A stretch of 64,000 bases of DNA from Pseudomonas californiensis. Lineage in GTDB: Bacteria > Pseudomonadota > Gammaproteobacteria > Pseudomonadales > Pseudomonadaceae. The notes under the pieces were generated by a model, which ran no database searches, was not told the origin of the DNA, and worked only from the letters and a program-made list of their open reading frames with translations. Positions 50,586-60,790 of the stretch are shown in pieces (within the stretch, counting starts at the first letter, position 1; every line of letters starts with the position of its first letter). Location: NCBI RefSeq assembly GCF_021147775.1, contig NZ_JAGTPK010000001.1, positions 310,001 through 374,000 of the forward strand, in the 5' to 3' direction. A program made the position numbers and the translations under genes.

Positions 50586-52013
50586 TCAGCGCAAAAATAT
50601 TTTATACACCAGGCGTTGTAGAGCCTTTCCGTAAGGTGGATAGATCAGGCGCGCCGCATTGAAACGCTGTTTGATGAACACCGCCTTGGCCTGACTGAAT
50701 GTGAGGAAGCCCTCTCGCCCGTGGTAACGCCCCATGCCTGAAGGACCAATGCCGCCGAAGGGCAGATCGTCTTGCGCTGCGTGCATCAGGGTGTCGTTGA
50801 TCGACACGCCTCCAGAGTGGGTGTGTTCCAGCACATGCTGTTGTTGCGCTCTGTTGTAGCCAAAATAGTAGAGCGCCAGCGGGCGAGGACGACGGTTGAT
50901 ATAGGCCAGCGCATCATTGATCGTGTCGTAAGGCACGATTGGCAGCAGCGGGCCGAAAATCTCATCCTGCATGACAAGCATGTCATCGCTGACGTTCAGC
51001 AACACACTGAACGGCATGCGTCTGGCCTGTCCCTGCTCATAAAGGTTGATGACAGTCGCACCCTTGAGCGCTGCGTCGTCGAGATAATGCGTCAGCCGCG
51101 CCAACTGACGCTCATTGATGATCGCTGTGTAGTCAGGGTTATCAGTCAGCTGAGGGTAAAACCGCTTCACGGTCTGGCTGTAGACCTTGACGAAGTCTTC
51201 AATGCGGTCTTCAGGGACCAGCACGTAATCCGGTGCGATACAGGTTTGTCCGGCATTCAGGGTTTTGCCAAATGCGATACGTTCGGCGGCATCTGCCAGC
51301 GGCACATCGTGAGACACGATGGCCGGTGATTTGCCGCCCAGTTCCAGAGTCACAGGTGTCAGGTTTTCGGCTGCTGCCCGCATCACGTGTTTGCCGATGC
51401 TGGTCGCTCCCGTGAACAGTAAATGGTCGAACGGAAGGCGCGAAAAGGCCATGCCGACGTCGGCCTCGCCCAGTACGATGGTGACCAGGTCTTGCGCAAA
51501 GGCTTTGGCGAACAGCTGTTGAAGCAGCGCTCCGGTCGCAGGCGTGGACTCGCTGAGCTTGAGCATGACCCGGTTGCCTGCCGCCAAAGCCCCGATCAAT
51601 GGCCCTATCGCCAGAAACAACGGGTAGTTCCACGGCACGATCACCCCGATAACACCGAGCGGCTGGTACACCACCCTGGCTGACGCAGGCTGAAAGACCA
51701 GTCCAACATGCCGTCGCGAAGGTTTCATCCAGCGCTTGAGCTGTTTACGGGCGTCTCTGATGCCGAGCAGGCTGGGCAACAGTTCTGCCAACCGGGTTTC
51801 GTCAGCGCTGCGATGACTGAAGTCCTGGCTGATGGCTTCGATAAGGGCTTGGCGATGAGTGCTCAGCAATTCGCCCAACTGCTCGAGCCACTGCAAACGT
51901 TGCGCCGCGGAGGGCATGGGGTTGGCGGCAAAAGCTGCGCGCTGCGCGGCAAAGGCCGCTTCCATTTCATCAGGCGGCATAGGAGAGTATTGAACCGGAA
52001 GGTGGGCAGGCAT
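50586..52013 (-). CDS. Aldehyde dehydrogenase, coniferyl-aldehyde type
   Basis: This NAD(P)-dependent aldehyde dehydrogenase has 475 residues and belongs to the short, membrane-leaning class that includes coniferyl aldehyde dehydrogenase. Motifs are VIVPWNYPLFLAIGPLIGALAAGN near 118-142, the catalytic Glu in TLELGGKSPAIV near 222, catalytic Cys in LNAGQTCIAPDYVLV near 254, and EIFGPLLPI. The C-terminus is basic and hydrophobic (ARLIYPPYGKALQRLVYKIFLR). A TetR-family gene is divergent with a shared 129-bp promoter gap, so it is probably the repressor of this gene. The substrate is not known. Confidence 0.88.
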   Translation of the reverse strand: MPAHLPVQYSPMPPDEMEAAFAAQRAAFAANPMPSAAQRLQWLEQLGELLSTHRQALIEAISQDFSHRSADETRLAELLPSLLGIRDARKQLKRWMKPSRRHVGLVFQPASARVVYQPLGVIGVIVPWNYPLFLAIGPLIGALAAGNRVMLKLSESTPATGALLQQLFAKAFAQDLVTIVLGEADVGMAFSRLPFDHLLFTGATSIGKHVMRAAAENLTPVTLELGGKSPAIVSHDVPLADAAERIAFGKTLNAGQTCIAPDYVLVPEDRIEDFVKVYSQTVKRFYPQLTDNPDYTAIINERQLARLTHYLDDAALKGATVINLYEQGQARRMPFSVLLNVSDDMLVMQDEIFGPLLPIVPYDTINDALAYINRRPRPLALYYFGYNRAQQQHVLEHTHSGGVSINDTLMHAAQDDLPFGGIGPSGMGRYHGREGFLTFSQAKAVFIKQRFNAARLIYPPYGKALQRLVYKIFLR

Positions 52014-52044
52014 CGACGAAACCCGTGGGGTATTTCGAATGTTT

Positions 52045-52060
52045 TAGAGTCAGTGCTCTA
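52045..52060. promoter_or_regulatory. Candidate TetR operator in the ALDH/TetR divergent gap
   Basis: TAGAG-TCAGTG-CTCTA is an inverted repeat 32 bp upstream of the aldehyde dehydrogenase start and 83 bp upstream of the tetR gene. Size and position fit a TetR-family operator; binding is inferred. Confidence 0.55.
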
Positions 52061-52142
52061 GAAAGTCAATCAACCGCCGTTCGTCCGTTACAGCAGCGCT
52101 TACGCTACTATCGCCCGCATCTCACCAGGACAAGAGCCCAGC

Positions 52143-52805
52143 ATGGCACCGCGTACCAAAACCCGTGAACGTATCGTGCAGGTCAGTCTGGAACTGTTCA
52201 ATGAGCAGGGCGAGCGCAGTGTGAGCACTAATCACATTGCCGCGCACATGGAAATCTCGCCGGGCAATCTGTATTACCACTTCCCGCACAAGCAGGCGAT
52301 CATCGCCCAGCTGTTCGGCGAGTACGAAGCGCTGGTGACCAGCTTCATGGTTTTACCGGTGGATCGCCTGCCGACCATCGCAGGTAAACGTGACTACTTT
52401 CTTGCCGTGCTGGATGCCATGTGGCGCTATCGCTTTCTGCACCGTGACCTTGAGCACCTGCTGAGTGCGGACCCGCAACTGGCTGCGCGCTACCGGCTTT
52501 TTTGCCAGAACTGTCTGTTGCGGGCCAAGGCGATCTATCAGGCGTTTATCGACGCAGGCATTCTGCAAATGAATGAGGCGCAGATCGAATGGATGAGCCT
52601 CAATACCTGGATCGTTCTGACCTCCTGGGTGCGGTTTCTGTGCACCACACGCGAGCAATCCACACAGCTCGATCAAGATGCCATTCGACGAGGTGTCTAC
52701 CAGGCGCTTATGCTCGAATCAGGTTTCATTGCTCCTCAGTCCCGTGAAGAGTTCGAGGCATTGTGCGAGGCGTTCCATGCTCCGATCCACAAGGTCCTGG
52801 GATGA
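52143..52805 (+). CDS. TetR-family transcriptional regulator
   Basis: This 220-residue regulator has the TetR helix-turn-helix at residues ~5-48 (TRERIVQVSLELFNEQGERSVSTNHIAAHMEISPGNLYYHF) and a helical ligand domain (AVLDAMWRYRFLHRDLEHLLSADPQLAARYR). It is strikingly similar in its DNA-binding part to PhaD in this window (ISPGNLYYHF) and, like it, is of the type sensing acyl or aldehyde-derived ligands; the ligand is not known. It is divergent from the aldehyde dehydrogenase and 54 nt ahead of the sulfurtransferase gene. Confidence 0.92.
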   Translation: MAPRTKTRERIVQVSLELFNEQGERSVSTNHIAAHMEISPGNLYYHFPHKQAIIAQLFGEYEALVTSFMVLPVDRLPTIAGKRDYFLAVLDAMWRYRFLHRDLEHLLSADPQLAARYRLFCQNCLLRAKAIYQAFIDAGILQMNEAQIEWMSLNTWIVLTSWVRFLCTTREQSTQLDQDAIRRGVYQALMLESGFIAPQSREEFEALCEAFHAPIHKVLG

Positions 52806-52859
52806 GTTCACAGCGGGCAAGGGGCCGGTTCATTCAGTTTTCTGCCACAGGAGTGTGTC

Positions 52860-53717
52860 ATGTCTATCGCGCAACTGATCAGTCCCGAGCACCTGGCGGC
52901 ACGCCAGAAAACGCCAGGGTTGGTGATTCTCGATTGTCGTTTTGCTCTGGAAGACCCTGATTACGGACAGCGCAGTTACGCCCAGGGGCATATCGAAGGC
53001 GCTTCCTTTGCTGACCTTGAACGCGACCTCAGCGGGCCGGTCAGCAAAGGCAAGACCGGACGTCACCCTTTGCCAGAACCTGCCACCTTGTTGCAGCGTT
53101 TTCAGGCGTGGGGCATCAACGTCGACAGCGATGTCGTGCTGTATGACGACGGCCCCGGCATGTATGCGGCACGTGCCTGGTGGTTGCTGGTCTGGATGGG
53201 CAGGCGTGAGGGCGTCTATCTGCTGGATGGCGGCCTGAAAGCCTGGCACGCAGCGGGCTTGCCGCTAAGCCTTGATGGCGCAGGCAATGCGCCAGGCGAT
53301 TTCACGGGCGAACCTGATATGTCGTTGGTGCTCGGCGCCAGTCGGTTGCACGGCCGCCTTGGCCGTCCTGAGCTGACCTTGATCGACGCCCGTGCCGAAG
53401 CGCGATTTCGCGGTGAAGTCGAGCCGATCGATCCTGTCGCAGGTCACATCCCCGGCGCTCAATGCGCAGCTTTCAACGAAAACCTGGGCCCGGACGGTCG
53501 CTTTCTGCCTGCCGATGCGCTCAAGACACGCTTTGCCGAGAAGCTGCAGGATCGGCCGCCCGAAAGCCTGGTGTCGTATTGCGGGTCCGGTGTCACGGCC
53601 TGCCATAACCTGTTTGCCCTGTGCCTCGCCGGGTATCCGTTGGGAACTTTGTATGCAGGGTCGTGGAGTGAGTGGATCACCGATCCGACACGTGAGGTAG
53701 CAACCGGCGCCAGCTGA
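52860..53717 (+). CDS. sseA: 3-mercaptopyruvate/thiosulfate sulfurtransferase
   Basis: This is a two-domain rhodanese (residues ~5-130 and ~155-280), 285 residues, that transfers sulfane sulfur from 3-mercaptopyruvate or thiosulfate to thiol or cyanide acceptors. The active loop CGSGVTA (catalytic Cys near 240) is the mercaptopyruvate form rather than the CRKGVTA loop of thiosulfate enzymes. Family blocks are ILDCRFALEDPDYG, ARAWWLLVWMG, and GHIPGAQCAAFNENLG. The gene name is by active-loop type; substrate preference remains to be tested. Confidence 0.9.
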   Translation: MSIAQLISPEHLAARQKTPGLVILDCRFALEDPDYGQRSYAQGHIEGASFADLERDLSGPVSKGKTGRHPLPEPATLLQRFQAWGINVDSDVVLYDDGPGMYAARAWWLLVWMGRREGVYLLDGGLKAWHAAGLPLSLDGAGNAPGDFTGEPDMSLVLGASRLHGRLGRPELTLIDARAEARFRGEVEPIDPVAGHIPGAQCAAFNENLGPDGRFLPADALKTRFAEKLQDRPPESLVSYCGSGVTACHNLFALCLAGYPLGTLYAGSWSEWITDPTREVATGAS

Positions 53718-53724
53718 TCCGGCG

Positions 53725-54762
53725 TCAGTTTTGTCCCAGGCCTTTATCCCGCTCAAGAGCCGTGGTCAGCCACAGCGGGATACGACGTTCAAGGTAGTAA
53801 CTCGGGTTACGCAGCGAACCCTCGACGAAGCCCACATGCCCGCCTTTGGCGTGCAGTTCGAATTCTGTGCAGGACGAGAGTTCGCTGGGCTCCGGCAGGC
53901 TGTGCGGAAAGACAAACGGGTCGTCACTGGACTGGATGATCAACGTTGGTGTCTGGATCTGCCCGAGGTAATAACGGCTGGACGCCCTGCGGTAGTAATC
54001 CTGGGCGTCTGTGAATCCGTGCAAGGGTGCGGTCACACGACCATCAAAGTCCCAGAAGGTACGCATGTTCTCCAGCGAGCCCAGTGCAGCCAGCTCAGCC
54101 AGCCCCTCGCTGAGGCCTTCGTGCTGGAAACGATGCTGTTTGACGCGAATGTAAGTCAGCATCTCGCGCATGAAATGCCGCTGGTAAACCCTCGAGAACC
54201 CTTGCCCGATGCGGTCGGCGCACTCGTCCAGGCGAAACGGCACCGACACCGCAGCCGCGCCGAGCAGGCCGCTCTGCGCGCCGGACTCGCCCAAGTACTT
54301 GAGCAGCACGTTGCCACCCAGCGAGTACCCCACAGCGTATAAAGGCGCCAGGGGACGCAGTGAGCGCAGATGAGTGACGACCTCCGCCAGATCCTCGCTC
54401 GCCCCCGAGTGGTAACTGCGCGACAGCAGGTTTGGTTCGCCGGAGCATCCCCGCCAGTTCAACGCCGCGCTGGCCCAACCCTGTGCGGCCATTGCCTTCT
54501 GCAAGCCGGCAACGTAGGGCGAGTTCGACGAGCCCGTCAGGCCGTGCAGCACCAGCACCAGCGGCGCATCGACCTGATGAGGTCCATGCCAGTCCAGATC
54601 GAGAAAATCCCCGTCTTCCAGCCACATGCGCTCACGCGTGCGCTCCAGCAACGTGCTCTTGCGCCACAGCGGGCCCCACAGGGTTTGCAGATGCGGGTTG
54701 CCCAAGCCCGATGCAGCGACGAAAGGGGCGCAAGATGGAAGAGATGACGGGTGTGTAGGCAC
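53725..54762 (-). CDS. Alpha/beta hydrolase of the YheT family
   Basis: This 345-residue hydrolase belongs to the UPF0017/YheT group, whose substrates are poorly defined (esterase-like). Motifs are GNPHLQTLWGP near 22, LVLHGLTGSSNSPYVAGLQ near 70-88, LNWRGCSGEPN, the nucleophile elbow GYSLGGN (Ser near 147), and the acid/His region IIQSSDDPFVFP ... AKGGHVGFVEG. It is convergent with sseA; the stops are only 7 bp apart. Confidence 0.88.
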   Translation of the reverse strand: MPTHPSSLPSCAPFVAASGLGNPHLQTLWGPLWRKSTLLERTRERMWLEDGDFLDLDWHGPHQVDAPLVLVLHGLTGSSNSPYVAGLQKAMAAQGWASAALNWRGCSGEPNLLSRSYHSGASEDLAEVVTHLRSLRPLAPLYAVGYSLGGNVLLKYLGESGAQSGLLGAAAVSVPFRLDECADRIGQGFSRVYQRHFMREMLTYIRVKQHRFQHEGLSEGLAELAALGSLENMRTFWDFDGRVTAPLHGFTDAQDYYRRASSRYYLGQIQTPTLIIQSSDDPFVFPHSLPEPSELSSCTEFELHAKGGHVGFVEGSLRNPSYYLERRIPLWLTTALERDKGLGQN

Positions 54763-54889
54763 GGCCTTGCTCGGTAACGGGTTCAGGGGCTGACATGTCC
54801 TACGGTGCCACTAAGTGGCACGCGATGTAAGAGGGGGTGTAGATAGACAGCGCAACATCCAGGCAGGGCGAATACAGAAAACGACCGAA

Positions 54890-55474
54890 CTACCCTCGCT
54901 GCCAAAGCGCGTAATACACCTGTCCGGCTTTTTTCTCGCGGTGCAGTCGCCAACTGGCGGGGAGGCCTGTAGTAGACGGGGCAGTTTCGCTTTCGGTGTA
55001 CACCCAGGCGTTCTCCGCCAGCCAGCCACGAGTTTCCAGCAGGGTACAGGCCGAGGCCAGCAGCCCCTGATGGAAGGGCGGATCAAGGAACACAACGTCG
55101 AAGGGCGACGCAACGGCGGTTTCCAGATGACGCAACGCGTCTGTCTGGGAGACCTGACCGGTGGTGCAATTCAAGGCGGTGAGGTTCTGGCGCAGGCTGG
55201 CAATGGCCGCAGCGTTGCTATCTAGCGCAAGGCCCATGCTGGCGCCGCGTGACAGCGCTTCGAAGTACAGCGCGCCACTGCCGGTGAACACATCCAGCAC
55301 TTTGGCGCCTGCAATGTAAGGCGCCAGCCAGTTGAACAGTGTTTCGCGCACACGATCAGGGGTCGGGCGCAGACCGGGTGCATCAGGGAAGGTCAGGCGA
55401 CGGCTGCCCCATTCGCCGCCGATGATACGAAGCTGACCCAGGCCGTTATGGCCCTTCGGACGTGGATTGGCCAT
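54890..55474 (-). CDS. rsmD: 16S rRNA (guanine-966-N2)-methyltransferase
   Basis: RsmD methylates N2 of G966 in 16S rRNA during 30S assembly. It has 194 residues with LRIIGGEWGSRRLTFPDAPGLRPTPDRVRETLFNWL (residues ~15-50), SAM motif VLDVFTGSGALYFEALSRGA, and the NPPF-type catalytic VVFLDPPFHQG near 130. The ATG shares a base with the stop of the upstream M16 peptidase gene (TGATG), so translation is coupled. Confidence 0.94.
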   Translation of the reverse strand: MANPRPKGHNGLGQLRIIGGEWGSRRLTFPDAPGLRPTPDRVRETLFNWLAPYIAGAKVLDVFTGSGALYFEALSRGASMGLALDSNAAAIASLRQNLTALNCTTGQVSQTDALRHLETAVASPFDVVFLDPPFHQGLLASACTLLETRGWLAENAWVYTESETAPSTTGLPASWRLHREKKAGQVYYALWQRG

Positions 55475-56967
55475 CAGTGTTCCGGGACCCCTACAGGTTG
55501 GCGGGTGGGCTTGTCGGTGGGCGCAGGCAGTGGTTTTTGCTCTACGGTCGGGCCGACGGTGACGATGACCATCTTGTCCGGGTCCAGGTGCTTGCGCATC
55601 GCGGTCTTGACCTGTTCGGTCGTCACGCTTTGCGCGGCGGCCATGTAGTCTTCCAGATAGGTCAGCGGCAGGTCATAGAAGCCAATGGCACCCAACTGCC
55701 CGACGATTGCAGAGTTGCTGGCCGCCGTCAGCGGGAAGCTGCCGGTCAGTTCGCGCTTCACGTCGTCCAGTTCTTTCTGGGTCGGGCCGTTGGCCAGGAA
55801 GTCACGCACGATTTCCTGAACCAGTTTCAAGGTGTTTTCGCTCATCTCGGCGCGGGTCTGCAAGCCGATCATGAAAGGCCCCGGAACCTGCATCGCGGTG
55901 AAGCCTGAGGACACGCCGTAGGTCAGGCCGCGCTTTTCCCGTACTTCTGTCATCAGGCGACTGCCGAAGCCACCGCCGCCGAGTACCGAGTTGCCGACGG
56001 TGAGTGCAGCGTAGTCCGGATCATTGCGGGTGATGCCCAGTTGCGCAAGCATCAGGTGGGTCTGGTTGGACGCGAACTCGATGTGTGTAGTGCCTGCCTT
56101 GGGTTCAACAGGCTCGGCAACCTTTTCCAGCGCCGGGCCTTTTGGTAACGATGCCGAAACCTGTGCCGCAATGGCTTGCGCTTCGTCACGTGACAGGTCG
56201 CCTACCAGTGCAATGACGGTGTTGCCCGCCGCGTAGCCCCTGGCGTGGAAAGCCTTGAGCTGTGCGAGCGTTATCGCATTGATGCTCTTGGCATCGCCGT
56301 CGCTCGGATGAGCATACGGATGATCGCCATACAAATGCTTGAACAGCTCTTTGCTGCCAATCGCGCCAGGGTTCTGCTTCTGGTATTCGAAGCTGGCGAT
56401 CAATTGGTTTTTGATGCGGGTCAGCGCTTCAGCCGGGAATACAGGTTTGCCGACGACTTCGCTGAACAGCTTCAACGCCGGTTCGCGCTTGTCGGCAGCA
56501 CTCAGGCTGCGTAGCGAAGCCACCGCCATGTCCCGGTAAGAGCCGTTGCCGAAGTCAGCACCAAGGCCTTCGAAACCCTGGGCAATAGCGTTGACGTCCT
56601 TGCCTTTGATCCCTTCGTTCAGCATGGCGTTGGTCAGCAGGGCGATACCTGGGCTTTTCTGGTCCTGGCTGCTGCCTGCGGCAAAAATAAGGCGCATGTC
56701 AAACATAGGCAGCTCGCGGGATTCGACGAACAGAACCTTGGCGCCCTCTGCGGTGTTCCAGGTCTGAATGTTCAACGCGCGGCGGGCCGGAGCCTTGCCG
56801 TCCAGTTCCTTGAGCGACTCCAGTTGGCTACCCAGCGCGGGCGCAGCCTGGGCTGGGTCGGTCGCTGCGGCGTCGTCTGCCAACACCGGGTGGGCAGCAA
56901 AAGCGCCGAGCGAGGCCGCTAGTATCAGGCCAAGCAGCGCATGACGTGGAGCAGTGCGCTTGATCAT
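55474..56967 (-). CDS. M16 peptidase-like protein lacking the zinc motif
   Basis: This 497-residue protein has a signal peptide (LLGLILAASLGAFAAHPVLA, cut near 30) and two M16 domains, but where the HxxEH metal site should be it reads GIALLTNAMLNEG, so it is not expected to be a peptidase alone. The glycine-rich loop GGFGSRLMTEVREKRGLTYGVSSGF (near 330) is intact. In M16B heterodimers such as mitochondrial MPP, one subunit carries zinc and the partner supplies the glycine-rich loop, and the two genes here overlap by 4 nt in that order. It is therefore the probable non-catalytic partner in a periplasmic complex. Confidence 0.88.
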   Translation of the reverse strand: MIKRTAPRHALLGLILAASLGAFAAHPVLADDAAATDPAQAAPALGSQLESLKELDGKAPARRALNIQTWNTAEGAKVLFVESRELPMFDMRLIFAAGSSQDQKSPGIALLTNAMLNEGIKGKDVNAIAQGFEGLGADFGNGSYRDMAVASLRSLSAADKREPALKLFSEVVGKPVFPAEALTRIKNQLIASFEYQKQNPGAIGSKELFKHLYGDHPYAHPSDGDAKSINAITLAQLKAFHARGYAAGNTVIALVGDLSRDEAQAIAAQVSASLPKGPALEKVAEPVEPKAGTTHIEFASNQTHLMLAQLGITRNDPDYAALTVGNSVLGGGGFGSRLMTEVREKRGLTYGVSSGFTAMQVPGPFMIGLQTRAEMSENTLKLVQEIVRDFLANGPTQKELDDVKRELTGSFPLTAASNSAIVGQLGAIGFYDLPLTYLEDYMAAAQSVTTEQVKTAMRKHLDPDKMVIVTVGPTVEQKPLPAPTDKPTRQPVGVPEH

Positions 56968-58316
56968 TTGGCTTTCTCCTCAGGCAGAACGTGCGCAACG
57001 CTGAGGCGCTCACGGGTGAAATAAGTGTTGGCGGCCTTCTGAATGTCTTGCGGGGTCACGCTCTGCAGGGCCTCCAGCTCTTCGTCCATCAGCCGCCACG
57101 ACAGGCCAACTGTTTCGAGTTCGCCGATCATGGTGGCCTGGCTGGTAATCGAGTCACGCTCGTACACCACGCCTGCAATGACCTGCGCCCGCACACGCTC
57201 CAGCTCTTCAGCTGAAGGAGCCTTGGTTTTCAAGTCATCGAGCAGGCGCCAGATACCGGCTTCAACGTCAGCCAGGGTCTTCTTCTTTTGCGTATTGGGC
57301 GTGGCACTGATCATGAACAGGCTGTCACCGCGGGTGAACGCGTCGTAACGCGACGAGGCGCCAGACACCAGTTCTTCGCCGCGCTCAAGGCGGCTCGGGA
57401 TGCGTGCGCTGTAACCGCCGTCCAACAGCGCGGCGATCAGGCGCAGTGCATTGATCGAACGCTGATCGTCAGCGGTGGCCACGCTGGGCACGTTGAAACC
57501 GTAGATCAGGCTCGGCAGTTGGGTTTTCACATGCAGGGTGATCTTGCGTTCGCCAGGCTCTGCCAGTTCGAGCGGCTTTTTCGACGGTGGGACGTCGCGG
57601 CGCGGTATGGCACCGAAGAAGCGCTCAGCCAGAGCTTTGACTTCATCCGGCTTCACATCGCCCACTACCACAAGAGTCGCGTTGTTCGGTGCGTACCAGG
57701 ATTCGTACCAGTGACGCAGCTCTTCGACTTTCATACGCTCAAGATCGGCCATCCAGCCGATGGTTGGCGTGTGGTAGCCGCTGGCAGGGTAGGCCATTGC
57801 GTTGAAGCGTTCGATAGCCTTGCCAGTCGGCTTGTCATCGGTGCGCAGGCGGCGCTCTTCCTTGATGACTTCGATTTCGCGGCTGAACTCATCAGGTGGA
57901 AGCTTGAGAGTTGCCATACGGTCGGCTTCAAGTTCCAGGGCCACGCTCAGACGGTCGCGGGCCAACACTTGATAGTAGGCGGTGTAATCGTCACTGGTGA
58001 ACGCGTTCTCTTCAGCACCAAGGTCGCGCAGGATCAGTGAGGACTCCCCCGGTCCGGTCTTGCTGCTGCCTTTGAACATCATGTGTTCAAGCGCATGGGA
58101 CAGACCGGTCTGGCCGGGCGTCTCATAGCTGGAGCCGACCTTGTACCAGATCTGGGAGACCACCACGGGAGCGCGATGGTCTTCGCGGACGACGACCTTG
58201 AGGCCATTGTCGAGCGTGAATTCATGGGTCGGTTGCGGGTCGGCAGCCATTGCTGTCAGAGGCAGACAAATTGTGCTGAGCAGCAGGCCTGCGGCGCGGC
58301 GGGCTAAAGCATTCAT
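56964..58316 (-). CDS. M16 zinc peptidase, catalytic subunit, exported
   Basis: This is a 450-residue zinc metallopeptidase with a signal peptide (AGLLLSTICLPLTAMAA, cut near 24). The inverted zinc motif HALEH (in GLSHALEHMMFKGS, near 77) and downstream EENAFTSDDYTAYYQV with the third ligand region are intact. The second M16 domain starts near 200. The gene overlaps the zinc-less partner by 4 nt, so they probably form a heterodimer. The substrate in pseudomonads is not established. It lies divergently from ftsY. Confidence 0.92.
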   Translation of the reverse strand: MNALARRAAGLLLSTICLPLTAMAADPQPTHEFTLDNGLKVVVREDHRAPVVVSQIWYKVGSSYETPGQTGLSHALEHMMFKGSSKTGPGESSLILRDLGAEENAFTSDDYTAYYQVLARDRLSVALELEADRMATLKLPPDEFSREIEVIKEERRLRTDDKPTGKAIERFNAMAYPASGYHTPTIGWMADLERMKVEELRHWYESWYAPNNATLVVVGDVKPDEVKALAERFFGAIPRRDVPPSKKPLELAEPGERKITLHVKTQLPSLIYGFNVPSVATADDQRSINALRLIAALLDGGYSARIPSRLERGEELVSGASSRYDAFTRGDSLFMISATPNTQKKKTLADVEAGIWRLLDDLKTKAPSAEELERVRAQVIAGVVYERDSITSQATMIGELETVGLSWRLMDEELEALQSVTPQDIQKAANTYFTRERLSVAHVLPEEKAK

Positions 58317-58571
58317 TCGTAGTTTGAACCTGTAGGACGGCCTGCTTGAACTTAGCGTCAGCGGGCGCGGGGGTGTTAGGATACTGGTCCGTTTGCATCA
58401 GAAACAGCCTTCACTGGTCAAATGCGAGTGAAACCTGTTGAAAACGCGGGTAAACGATACCCGTACAGGGGGCTGCCAGTGAACAAGCGGCCCTGAACGC
58501 AGTCTGTTTTGCATGCCAGAATTTCCCGAGGCGCCCATGGGCGTCCCGCAACCTTGAGATAGCCGTCCTCC

Positions 58572-60118
<1,547 letters not shown>

Positions 60119-60122
<4 letters not shown>

Positions 60123-60790
60123 TTCGTTTCGAGCAGGTCGGCAAGCGCTACCCGAATGGACATGTCGGGTTGCACGAGCTGAGCTTTCGAGTACGTCGCG
60201 GTGAATTTCTGTTTGTCACCGGTCACTCCGGTGCTGGCAAGAGCACACTGCTGCGCCTGTTGTTGGCCATGGAACGCCCTACAACCGGCAAACTGATGCT
60301 GGCCGGTCAGGATCTGGGGCAGATCAGCAACGCGCAGATTCCGTTCCTGCGCCGTCAGATTGGCGTGGTGTTTCAGAATCACCAGTTACTGTTCGACCGT
60401 ACGGTGTTCAACAACATCGCGCTGCCGCTGCAGATCCTTGGCTTGTCCAAGCCTGAAATCGCCAAGCGCGTCGACTCGGCGCTGGACCGTGTGGCGCTGT
60501 CGGACAAGGCCGAGCTGTATCCGGGCGATCTGTCCACCGGGCAGCAACAGCGCGTTGGTATTGCTCGCGCCATCGTTCACCGGCCCGCCTTGCTGCTGGC
60601 AGACGAACCGACCGGTAACCTCGATCCACGATTGGCGGCTGAAATCATGGGTGTGTTTGAAGACATCAACCGACTGGGCACCAGCGTGCTGATCGCCAGT
60701 CACGATCTGGCGTTGATCGCCCGTATGCGTCACCGCATGCTGACTTTGCAACGCGGTCGTCTGATCGGTGACGGGGAGGCTGGCGTATGA
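60119..60790 (+). CDS. ftsE: Cell division ATP-binding protein FtsE
   Basis: FtsE is the ATPase of the FtsEX complex, which activates septal peptidoglycan hydrolases. It has 223 residues. Motifs are Walker A GHSGAGKST near 36, the signature LSTGQQQRVGIARAI near 140 (the usual LSGGQ is LSTGQ here, common in FtsE), and Walker B LLLADEPTGNLD. The gene overlaps ftsY and ftsX by 4 nt on each side. Confidence 0.97.
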
